Of a stretch of 64,000 nt of DNA, positions 57,240-64,000 are shown in pieces; position 1 is the first letter of the stretch; each line of letters starts with the position of its first letter. The notes under the pieces are model-generated. The model searched no databases. It saw nothing but the letters and a program-made list of their open reading frames with translations, and was not told the DNA's origin. The stretch is taken from contig NZ_JAFLQZ010000001.1 in assembly GCF_017313265.1 (NCBI RefSeq), positions 558,001 through 622,000 on the forward strand, given 5' to 3'. Origin of the DNA: Hymenobacter telluris (GTDB lineage: Bacteria; Bacteroidota; Bacteroidia; Cytophagales; Hymenobacteraceae). Position numbers and translations under genes: made by a program.

Positions 57240-58814
57240 CTACTTAGTTGGCTTGTCGGTGATGCGGAAGTAGTCGAAATCGGCGTAGCCGCCCGCGGTT
57301 TGGGTGGCGTAGTTGAACAGGCTAAACCGGTAGCCCATGAAGTGTGGCAGGGTATAGGCCATTTTGAGGGGCTTGCCTACGGGCTGCCAGGTGTTGCCAT
57401 CGAGGCTATAGAAGAAGGTGGCCACGTCCTTGCGGTCCTGGAAGTTGCACTCGATTTTAAAGTACACCTTGTCCTGCGCCAGGGGCAGGCGCTGCAATTC
57501 CACCGGTTTCTCCGATTCGGCGCTGACCATCACAATGGCTTTGCCGCCCGCGGTGGCCTGCACGCCCACCAGCCCGTAGCGCCGCTGCAATACTCCAAGC
57601 CCGGCAAAATCACCCGTTTTCAAATGCGACACGTCCAGGGCCGTGGTACCGGCGCACACCGGCCCGATGGTGCGCTGCGTGAGGGTGTTGCGGGCCAGCA
57701 GAAACGACGTATCGACCCGGCCGGTGGTGAGGCGCAGGTAGCCGGGACGCTCACTCACCGACCACAGCTTGTTGTCGGGGTTGTGGTTCCACTGCCACAC
57801 CAGCGGCAGGGCCGGCTCGCCCTTGCGGCGCGTAAACTCGTCGGACGCCACCAGGCTTGGAATCAGGCTTTTGTTGGCGGGCAGGGGCAGCGTTTCGGGT
57901 ACCTTACCCGCCGGGCTGCCCAGCACCGGCCAGCCGTCGGCCCACTGCACCGGCACCAGGTACGGAATGCGGCCCACCGCGCCATAGTCGCGGAACAGGT
58001 AGGCGTACCACTGGCCGTCGGGCGTGTCGATGAGGCCGCCCTGAGCCACGCCCAGGTCTTGCAGGGCCACCCGGCCTTCGTAGGGGCCGGTTATTTTGTC
58101 GGCGCGGTGCACCACCACGGTGCGCATGCCGCCCTTGGGCCAGGTGATGTTGAACAGGTAATATTTGCCCTTCACCTTGAACAACTGCGAGCCTTCGGCC
58201 ACCAGGTTGATGGCGCTGGGCGGGCCGGCGGGGGCGCTGGCATTTTCGATGATGGTTTGCGGCGCGGTACCGGGCTTCAGGCCCGACACGTCGGCCGTGA
58301 GTTCCACCAGCTGGATTTTGCCCGCCCCGTACAGCATGTACACCCGGCCATCGTCGTCGAAAAACAACGAGTGGTCGTGCAGGCTCGGCCGGAAGGACAC
58401 CGCTTTCCAAGGGCCTTTCTCGATGTTCTTGGTGGAGTAGACGTGAGTTTTGCCGGTAGTTTGGGCAAACGTGCTGACGTAGTACGTGCCCTGGTGGTAG
58501 CGCAAGCTGCTGGCCCAGGAGCCGCGCCCGTAGGTGCTTTTGCCGTTGGCAAGCGTCATGGCGTCGTTGCTGGCCAGGGTGTCGTAGGCGTAGCTTACCA
58601 GCTGCCAGTTCACCAAATCCGTCGATTTCATGATGGGCACGCCGGGGCTCATGTGCATGGTGGTGCTGCTCATGTAGTAGGTTTTGCCCACCCGAATCAT
58701 GGACAGGTCGGGCACATCGGCATGCACTACGGGGTTGCGGGCCTGGGCCCGAGCTGCCGGCCGCAGCCCCAACACACTCAGCCCGGTTAGCAGCAGCAAT
58801 AAATACGTTTTCAT
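57240..58814 (-). CDS. GH43-like beta-xylosidase-type enzyme with C-terminal lectin-like domain
   Basis: 524 residues, signal peptide MKTYLLLLLTGLSVLGLRPA. Propeller with DVPDLSMIRVGKTYYMSST (catalytic Asp), LHDHSLFFDDDGRVYMLYG (second Asp) and AEGSQLFKVKGKYYLF (acid Glu). The beta-sandwich C-terminal domain (about 320-520: LVWQWNHNPDNKLWSVSERP) resembles the concanavalin-like module of GH43 beta-xylosidases/arabinofuranosidases. It starts 16 bp after the GH8 gene on the same strand, so it is surely co-transcribed with it. Predicted to act on oligosaccharides produced by GH8/GH67. Confidence 0.94.
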   Translation of the reverse strand: MKTYLLLLLTGLSVLGLRPAARAQARNPVVHADVPDLSMIRVGKTYYMSSTTMHMSPGVPIMKSTDLVNWQLVSYAYDTLASNDAMTLANGKSTYGRGSWASSLRYHQGTYYVSTFAQTTGKTHVYSTKNIEKGPWKAVSFRPSLHDHSLFFDDDGRVYMLYGAGKIQLVELTADVSGLKPGTAPQTIIENASAPAGPPSAINLVAEGSQLFKVKGKYYLFNITWPKGGMRTVVVHRADKITGPYEGRVALQDLGVAQGGLIDTPDGQWYAYLFRDYGAVGRIPYLVPVQWADGWPVLGSPAGKVPETLPLPANKSLIPSLVASDEFTRRKGEPALPLVWQWNHNPDNKLWSVSERPGYLRLTTGRVDTSFLLARNTLTQRTIGPVCAGTTALDVSHLKTGDFAGLGVLQRRYGLVGVQATAGGKAIVMVSAESEKPVELQRLPLAQDKVYFKIECNFQDRKDVATFFYSLDGNTWQPVGKPLKMAYTLPHFMGYRFSLFNYATQTAGGYADFDYFRITDKPTK

Positions 58815-58830
58815 AGGATAGCCTTGGCGC

Positions 58831-60123
58831 TTAGTGGGTTTGGGGCTTGATGGCCTGGTACTTGCCGCTCAGGTGCATCAAGCTAAACAGGTACAGCAGG
58901 CCGTCATAGTACGGGTCGAAATAACCGTCGTCGTAGGGCGCCAGCTTGGCATTCCAGAGGGCGTGCACGAAATCCAGCTGCGGCGGGGCCGGGCGCATGA
59001 GCGAGGCCGCCGCCGACGTAGCCACCAAGCCCAGCGAGTGGCGCAGCTTCTTCACCTTGCCGGCCGGCAGAATAAAGTCGGGCCGTGAGCCATCCACGTT
59101 GAACTGGTCTTCGAAGGTATTCAGGCCTTTGCTGCGCAGAAAGCCCTGGAAGCGCTGGGCGTACTGCTGCTGCCAGGCCCGGTCCTTGCCGAACCACACG
59201 TAGTCCATGGCCAGGTTCATGGGCACGCGCCAGGAGTCGTAGCGAAACGCGGCGGGCGCCCAGCGGGTGGCGTGGGGCTGGCCGCTGAACTCGGTGTAGT
59301 CGTAGTTGAGGCCGGTGGGGGCGGCGCAGGCGCGGCGCAGAAACACGCGCGAGGTATCGGCGCAGGCGCGGTAGAACTGCTCGTGCCCGTCCTTGGCGTA
59401 CTCGGCCCACACCTCCAGAAACGCCGGCACGTGGTACGAAGGGTCGGTCCAGGTGTACATGTCGCCGGTCGGCACGAAGCTTATCTGCTTGTGCTGGGTG
59501 TTGAAAAGGTTATGCACGCCGCCGGTACCGTCTTTTTTCCAGGAGGCATCCAGAATGCGGCGCGCTTCCTGGTAGTAGTTGATGCCGGCGGTGTTGCCCC
59601 AGCGGTTCGAGGCAAACAGCAGGCTGGTCACGAAGTACAGCTCGCCATCCGAGGCCGGCCCTTCCGAGTTGCGCTTCATGGTGGCCGTGTTGATGCTCCA
59701 GGCGAAATAGCCTTCCAGCGGGCCGCTTTGGTGCTGCAAGTACTTCTTCGACCAGCGCCACAGCCGGTCAAACACCTCCTTTTTGTTGAGCTGCACGGCC
59801 ACCATCATGCCGTAGGACATGCCTTCGGTGCGGGCATCCTCGTTTTTCACATCCGACACGTAGGCCATCGAGTCGCCTACCGCGAAGTACACCTTGCTGG
59901 GGCCCTCAAACACGTCGTGGTACGCCTGGGCTACTTTCCGGTCGATGTCGGCCTGGCGGTAGCCGGCTTCCCGCAGCAGGTTGGGGTACTTGTTGGTGTA
60001 AAAAGCCGCGGTGCTTGTTGGCTTCTTCGAGGGACTAGGGCGCTGGCCATAGCTAGGCAATGCGGTGGCGGTTAGCCCAAGTGCTGCCGAGAATAGGAAC
60101 ACGCGGAGAAAGGACTTACGCAT
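58831..60123 (-). CDS. GH8 reducing-end-xylose-releasing exo-oligoxylanase-like enzyme
   Basis: 430 residues from the ATG at 60123; an upstream open frame has no coding features. Signal peptide MRKSFLRVFLFSAALGLTAT. The (alpha/alpha)6 barrel shows the general acid Glu100 in RTEGMSYGMMVAV, and Asp159 in EGPASDGELYFVTSLLF, which is the expected partner residue of the family. LRHSLGLVATSAAASLMRP and YDDGYFDPYYDGLLYLFSLM are characteristic of the exo-oligoxylanase (Rex) group rather than chitosanases or cellulases. It removes xylose from the reducing end of xylo-oligosaccharides with inversion. Followed 16 bp later by GH43. Confidence 0.92.
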   Translation of the reverse strand: MRKSFLRVFLFSAALGLTATALPSYGQRPSPSKKPTSTAAFYTNKYPNLLREAGYRQADIDRKVAQAYHDVFEGPSKVYFAVGDSMAYVSDVKNEDARTEGMSYGMMVAVQLNKKEVFDRLWRWSKKYLQHQSGPLEGYFAWSINTATMKRNSEGPASDGELYFVTSLLFASNRWGNTAGINYYQEARRILDASWKKDGTGGVHNLFNTQHKQISFVPTGDMYTWTDPSYHVPAFLEVWAEYAKDGHEQFYRACADTSRVFLRRACAAPTGLNYDYTEFSGQPHATRWAPAAFRYDSWRVPMNLAMDYVWFGKDRAWQQQYAQRFQGFLRSKGLNTFEDQFNVDGSRPDFILPAGKVKKLRHSLGLVATSAAASLMRPAPPQLDFVHALWNAKLAPYDDGYFDPYYDGLLYLFSLMHLSGKYQAIKPQTH

Positions 60124-60187
60124 ACATGCAAGGTGAAAAACGATAAAGCAAGCAGCCTTGAATGGCCGCCCAGGTAAGCAAAAGCAC

Positions 60188-62275
60188 CTAAGGCTGCCGG
60201 GGTGCACGCGGCGGCCGCGGCGGCGTGTCGTATGTAATGATGGCCTCCAGCGTGTGCATGGGCGGCTCCACGGCGGCCGGAATGGGCAGGTGGCTGAACT
60301 GCTGGAAGTACAGCAGGCAGGCGTCTTTCCAGAGCACCGCGTTGCCGCTTTGGGTGCGCAGCTTGTTTTGCACGGCCCCAAACCGCTCGGCGTCCACGTA
60401 GGGCCGGGCCTGGTCCCAGGTGCGCTGAAACTGCCGCACTTGCTGCACGCCCTGGTCGTAGTGCAAAGCCAGCTCGTCCCAGAGGGTGCGGCCGCTTTTC
60501 ATCTGGAAAGTCCAGGGCAGGTGATGAAACCACAGGAGGTACTCGTCGGGGCAGGTGGCGGGGTTGTTGAGCTGCGAAGCCAGCGGCTCGTTGTACTGGC
60601 TCACGGCGTCGCTGCCCGTTTTTGTGCGGTCGAAGCCTACACCGTTGGCCGCGGCTTGGTGGTAGTAAGGCGGGGTCCAGTCGGCGCGCATTTTGGGCGG
60701 TGCCCACCACGGGCCGGGGCCGTAGTGGTCGTGCGTGGCCGACATAATGTGGTGCAAGCCTAAGGGCATGGAGTAATCAACAATAGCCTCGCGGCTGGCC
60801 AGCATCAATTGCGTTACCGGGGCCAGAAACTTGGCGTTCCAATCGGCTGCGGCGGCTGGTTGCGTGGCGCCACCGGCGGCGTTCTGGAAAGTCAATTTCA
60901 GCCACTCATCGGCCAGCTGGGCGCTTTTGGCGCTGCTGTTCCAGGCCAGCCGCCCGAAGGCGTACCAGTTGGCTTGCGCAAAGTCGTGGCCGGTCCAGTT
61001 GGTATCGAGGCCCACGTTGGAGACGCCGGCCATGGCCGAGTGCGCCTGGCGGTACACGCTGCCGTTGGTGCAGCGGGCCACGGTGCTGCCAGGGCCGGCC
61101 TGGTAGGTGTCACTTTGCAGGCACTCTTCCCACATCGGCGCCAGATACGCCAGGTCGATGTTGTGCCCGAGGTACTCCTGGGTTATCTGAAACTCAGGCA
61201 TGACGGCCGTCTTTTTCAGCGCCCCAAACAGCGGGCTAAACGGCTCCCGGGGCTGAAAGTCAACCGGCCCGTTTTTCACCTGAATGATGACGTTGTTGCG
61301 GAATTTGCCGTCGAGCGGCACAAACTCGTTGTAGGCTTGCTTGGCGCGGTCCTTATCGTTGGGGCTGTACACGAAGGCGCGCCACATCACCAGGCCGCCG
61401 TAGGGCTTAAGGGCATCGGCCAGCATATTGGCCCCGTCGGCGTGGGTGCGGCCGTAGTCCTGCGGGCCGGGCTGCCCTTCGCTGCTGGCTTTCACCAAAA
61501 AGCCGCCAAAGTCCGGCACCTGCCGGTAGATTTCCTGCACCTTGCCGCGCCACCATTTCACCACGGCCGGGTCCAGTGGGTCGGCGGTTTTGAGGCCACC
61601 CAGCAGCACCGGCGAGGAAAACTTCACCGAGAGGTAGGTCTTTACCCCATAAGGCCGCAGCACGTCGGCAATGGCTTTCACCCGGCCCAGGTACTCAGTG
61701 GAGAGTATCATCGGTGAGGCATTCACGTTGTTGAGCACGCTGCTGTTGATGCCGATAGACGCATTAGCCCGGGCATATTCCTGCCACAGCTGCTTGTCGC
61801 GGCTGGTCACCACCAAGGCGCTGTCTTTGCGCCAGAAGATGGATTTGCCGGCGTATCCGCGCTCCACCGACCCATCGGGATTGTCCCAGTGGTTGAGCAA
61901 GCGAAGCTCGTACGAGGGATTGGAAACTTCATTGGTTGTCGGTTGGCCGGTTTGCTGGCGCCGCAACAGCTCGAACACTCCGTACAAGATGCCTCGCTCA
62001 GTAGATGCTTGCACTCCTTGTGCACTCAGTTGAAACCCGTCGTACTTGATGGCCTTGTTCTTTTTGAGCGTCAGCGTAACGGTGGCCCCGGCGGTGCCCT
62101 GCCAGCCCTGCTGCAATTCCTGCTTGGCCGTAGCGAGCAGAACCGAATTTTTGGCAGGCGCCACCACCGTAACCGGCACCGCGGCGTGCGGCCGCAACCA
62201 GAGCTGGTGGCCGTCTTCGGCGCGCAGCCCCAAACTTGTGCTCAGGAAAAATATCGGGATGAGAAGTTGCTTCAT
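60188..62275 (-). CDS. GH67 alpha-glucuronidase
   Basis: 695 residues from the ATG at 62275 (upstream frame overlaps the preceding gene and is not coding). Signal peptide MKQLLIPIFFLSTSLGLRA. An N-terminal domain (about 22-130) is followed by the catalytic barrel with LRLLNHWDNPDGSVERGYAG, FGGFLVKASSEGQPGPQDYG, DGKFRNNVIIQVKNGPVDFQ and the GH67 signature GHNIDLAYLAPMWEE, then a helical C-terminal domain (about 465-680). It removes 4-O-methyl-D-glucuronic acid from the non-reducing end of glucuronoxylo-oligosaccharides. It is 64 bp upstream of GH8 and 44 bp downstream of GH43, in one operon. Confidence 0.95.
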   Translation of the reverse strand: MKQLLIPIFFLSTSLGLRAEDGHQLWLRPHAAVPVTVVAPAKNSVLLATAKQELQQGWQGTAGATVTLTLKKNKAIKYDGFQLSAQGVQASTERGILYGVFELLRRQQTGQPTTNEVSNPSYELRLLNHWDNPDGSVERGYAGKSIFWRKDSALVVTSRDKQLWQEYARANASIGINSSVLNNVNASPMILSTEYLGRVKAIADVLRPYGVKTYLSVKFSSPVLLGGLKTADPLDPAVVKWWRGKVQEIYRQVPDFGGFLVKASSEGQPGPQDYGRTHADGANMLADALKPYGGLVMWRAFVYSPNDKDRAKQAYNEFVPLDGKFRNNVIIQVKNGPVDFQPREPFSPLFGALKKTAVMPEFQITQEYLGHNIDLAYLAPMWEECLQSDTYQAGPGSTVARCTNGSVYRQAHSAMAGVSNVGLDTNWTGHDFAQANWYAFGRLAWNSSAKSAQLADEWLKLTFQNAAGGATQPAAAADWNAKFLAPVTQLMLASREAIVDYSMPLGLHHIMSATHDHYGPGPWWAPPKMRADWTPPYYHQAAANGVGFDRTKTGSDAVSQYNEPLASQLNNPATCPDEYLLWFHHLPWTFQMKSGRTLWDELALHYDQGVQQVRQFQRTWDQARPYVDAERFGAVQNKLRTQSGNAVLWKDACLLYFQQFSHLPIPAAVEPPMHTLEAIITYDTPPRPPRAPRQP

Positions 62276-62319
62276 GGGTGGGATGGGTGGGATATTTTGG
62301 CTGATAGGCACCTCAGCGG

Positions 62320-63285
62320 TTACTTCACCGGAGCGACACCCTTGGTGGTCTGCACGATAGGTTTGATGGTGCCGTCGGGATTGTAGTACATCTCGTCCAC
62401 GCAGATGGAGCGCCGGTAGCTGCCGCCAGTGGGCAAGGCGCCGTTGTGGTAGAAGAAGTAGCTCTTGCCCTTGTAGTCGATGATGCCGGGGTGGGTGGTG
62501 AAGCTGTTGGGCACGTTTTCCTGAATGATGCCGCGGTAGGTCCACGGCCCGGCGGCGCTGGGCGCGGTGCAGTACTCTATCATTTCAGGCTTGGTACCGG
62601 CGCTGGCGTACACCAAGTAGTACAGCTTTTTGCGCTTGTACACCCAGGGGCCTTCAATGTAGTTTTTGATATTCAGCACCGTGATGGGGCCAGCCAGCTC
62701 GGTCAGGTTGTCTTTGAGCTTTACGTAGCGGCAGCTTAAGTTGCCCCAGTACAGGTACACCTGCTTGTCGTCGTCCACGAAAACTGTCGGGTCGATGTCG
62801 TCCCAGGCGTGCGGCTTGTCTTTGGTCATTTCGTTGACGATGAGCGCCTTGCCAATAGCATCCCTGAACGGCCCGGTAGGCCTATCCGACACGGCCACGC
62901 CAATGGCCGCGCCGCCCTGGCTCTGGTCGTTTTTCTTGTGAAACGTGGACACAAACCAGTAGAACTTGCCTTTGTGGTAGACGCACTGCGCCGCGTAGGC
63001 ATCCCCGGTGGCCCATGCAAAGGTTTTGGGGGAGAGGCGGGTGCCGTAGTCTTTCCAGTGCACCATATCGGTGGTGGAATAGATGCGCCAGTCGGGCATT
63101 TTGTAGTTGGTTTCCTGCACCGAAGCCGTGTCGTGCCCGGTGTAGAGAAACAGCGTGTCGCGGTACACCAGGGGCGCCGGGTCAGCCGTGAATACATCCT
63201 TGATAATCGGGTTCTGAGCCCGCAAGTCGGTGTCAGTTCCCCAGGCGGCCAGCGCTACGAGCAGGGTGAAAAAGCTGTTTTTCAT
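62320..63285 (-). CDS. GH43-like single-domain enzyme
   Basis: 321 residues, signal peptide MKNSFFTLLVALAAWGTDTD (cleaved after RAQ). A single five-bladed propeller: NPIIKDVFTADPAPLVYRDT (catalytic Asp), HAWDDIDPTVFVDDDKQVYL (second Asp) and KNYIEGPWVYKRKKLYYLVY (acid Glu). No accessory module. Closely spaced relatives in this locus show expansion of the family. Probable substrates are arabino- or xylo-oligosaccharides. It is transcribed after GH95 (46 bp) and before GH67 (44 bp). Confidence 0.94.
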   Translation of the reverse strand: MKNSFFTLLVALAAWGTDTDLRAQNPIIKDVFTADPAPLVYRDTLFLYTGHDTASVQETNYKMPDWRIYSTTDMVHWKDYGTRLSPKTFAWATGDAYAAQCVYHKGKFYWFVSTFHKKNDQSQGGAAIGVAVSDRPTGPFRDAIGKALIVNEMTKDKPHAWDDIDPTVFVDDDKQVYLYWGNLSCRYVKLKDNLTELAGPITVLNIKNYIEGPWVYKRKKLYYLVYASAGTKPEMIEYCTAPSAAGPWTYRGIIQENVPNSFTTHPGIIDYKGKSYFFYHNGALPTGGSYRRSICVDEMYYNPDGTIKPIVQTTKGVAPVK

Positions 63286-63331
63286 GTAGTTGATCTTGGC
63301 AGATAGAAGCAGGAGCGGGGAAGCACAGAAA

Positions 63332-64000
63332 TTACTGCGCTTTCAATTCGTAAGTCTTACCGGCTGTGGTCGGGAAGTCATAGACCACCGATGGAGCCAG
63401 CGTGGGCTGCTTAGCGGCTGCTTGGGCAGACACCAGCGGCGGCGGCACCACCGGGGTTTCAAAGAACGGGTTACTATTGTTGCCCTGGGCCGGGCGCAAC
63501 CTGAGGCGGCCGGCGGCCACCATGGGGCTGTGTACCCGCACCCGGCAGTTGCCCCCGAGCCGCGAGGTAATACGCACGCGCGTGATGTTGCCTTGCTTCC
63601 AGGCTAGGTCCACCACGTAGCCGCCGCGGGCCACCAGGCCGGTTACCTCGCCCGTTGGCCAGGCGTCGGGTAGGGCCGGCAGCAGGTCAATGGCACCATC
63701 ATAGCTCTGCACAAGCAGTTCGGCCAAACCCGCTGTGCAGCCAAAGTTGCCGTCAATCTGAAACGGGGGGTGTGCATCCAGCAGGTTGGGGTAGGTACCG
63801 CCGCCTTCACCTGAGTTGCCGCCCGCGCCGGAGCGGAGGTGCAATTGCTCGGTGAGTAGCTGGTAGGCGTGGTTGCCGTCCTGCATGCGGGCCCAGAAGT
63901 TCACCTTCCAGCCCATCGACCAGCCCGTGGACACGTCGCCGCGCTGGGTGAGGGTGGTACGGGCAGCCTCGAACAAAGCCGGCGTGCGGTACGGTGAAAT
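63332..64000 (-). CDS. GH95-type alpha-L-fucosidase/galactosidase, C-terminal part only
   Basis: 223 codons are visible, open from the right edge of the window (5' part missing; full proteins are 750-850 residues). [64 protein letters not shown] and [20 protein letters not shown] are hallmark C-terminal motifs of family 95, covering the end of the (alpha/alpha)6 barrel and the final beta domain. The usual activity is alpha-1,2-L-fucosidase, but some xylan-locus members are alpha-L-galactosidases acting on glucuronoarabinoxylan side chains, which fits this locus. First visible gene of the operon. Confidence 0.93.
   Translation of the reverse strand: MSPYRTPALFEAARTTLTQRGDVSTGWSMGWKVNFWARMQDGNHAYQLLTEQLHLRSGAGGNSGEGGGTYPNLLDAHPPFQIDGNFGCTAGLAELLVQSYDGAIDLLPALPDAWPTGEVTGLVARGGYVVDLAWKQGNITRVRITSRLGGNCRVRVHSPMVAAGRLRLRPAQGNNSNPFFETPVVPPPLVSAQAAAKQPTLAPSVVYDFPTTAGKTYELKAQ

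Noticed and set aside
57096..58790. 564-codon plus-strand frame over a GH43 gene
   Set aside because: Antisense; begins inside a palindromic repeat and lacks any domain.

Overview
The window looks like chromosomal DNA of a high-GC member of the Bacteroidota, most probably a Hymenobacter-like Cytophagales bacterium. This is inferred from a type-B type IX secretion C-terminal domain (15.1-17.1 kb), an OMP_b-brl-type TonB-linked barrel (22-24.5 kb), Bat-type VWA/TPR proteins, TAnnTTTG-type promoters, many glycoside hydrolases and short palindromic intergenic repeats. No database search was run. Species is not claimed.

Layout. 1-6.8 kb (minus): an OmpR-type response regulator and histidine kinase followed by an RND efflux set (small membrane protein, lipoprotein adaptor, AcrB-like pump cut by the window edge). 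7-12.3 kb: OmpA/TPR lipoprotein, PspC protein, glycosyltransferase, YbaB/EbfC protein, isocitrate dehydrogenase. 12.4-24.5 kb (minus): hybrid sensor kinase, T9SS cargo protein, hutH, hisS, a STAS-like protein, a small secreted protein and the TonB-linked receptor. 24.5-25.8 kb has no supported gene. 25.8-27.4 kb: a GH43-type enzyme with a problematic start.

27.5-38.4 kb is the most interesting block: a tripartite ABC exporter split into two plus-strand units (adaptor + TolC-like protein; ATPase + ECF sigma + two FtsX/MacB permeases), then an NtrC-type sigma-54 activator and an NtrB-like kinase. Each exporter unit is preceded by a sigma-54 -24/-12 element (TGGCACGGCnnTTGGCT) and, exactly 81 bp upstream, a palindrome TGTCC-N6-GGACA. 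The simplest model is a self-contained circuit in which the kinase and activator sense an envelope stress or export substrate and switch on both halves of the exporter through sigma-54.

38.5-50.4 kb: MORN-type repeat protein, gltB/gltD, acetyl-CoA acetyltransferase, batB/batC and a tRNA cluster (Ser-GCU, Pro-UGG, Arg-UCU). 50.9-64 kb (minus): a xylan/glucuronoarabinoxylan-degradation locus ordered GH95 (partial), GH43, GH67, GH8, GH43, GH43-CBM6-like, GH3-PA14, tandem CE1-like esterase. It covers debranching and depolymerisation to monosaccharides; no SusC/SusD pair or endoxylanase is visible inside the window and the locus runs past the right edge.

Palindromic intergenic elements of several families sit between genes, sometimes inside operons (gltB-gltD, the ABC/sigma-54 operon, the xylan locus), and one of them supplies the start codon and first codons of the ECF sigma gene.
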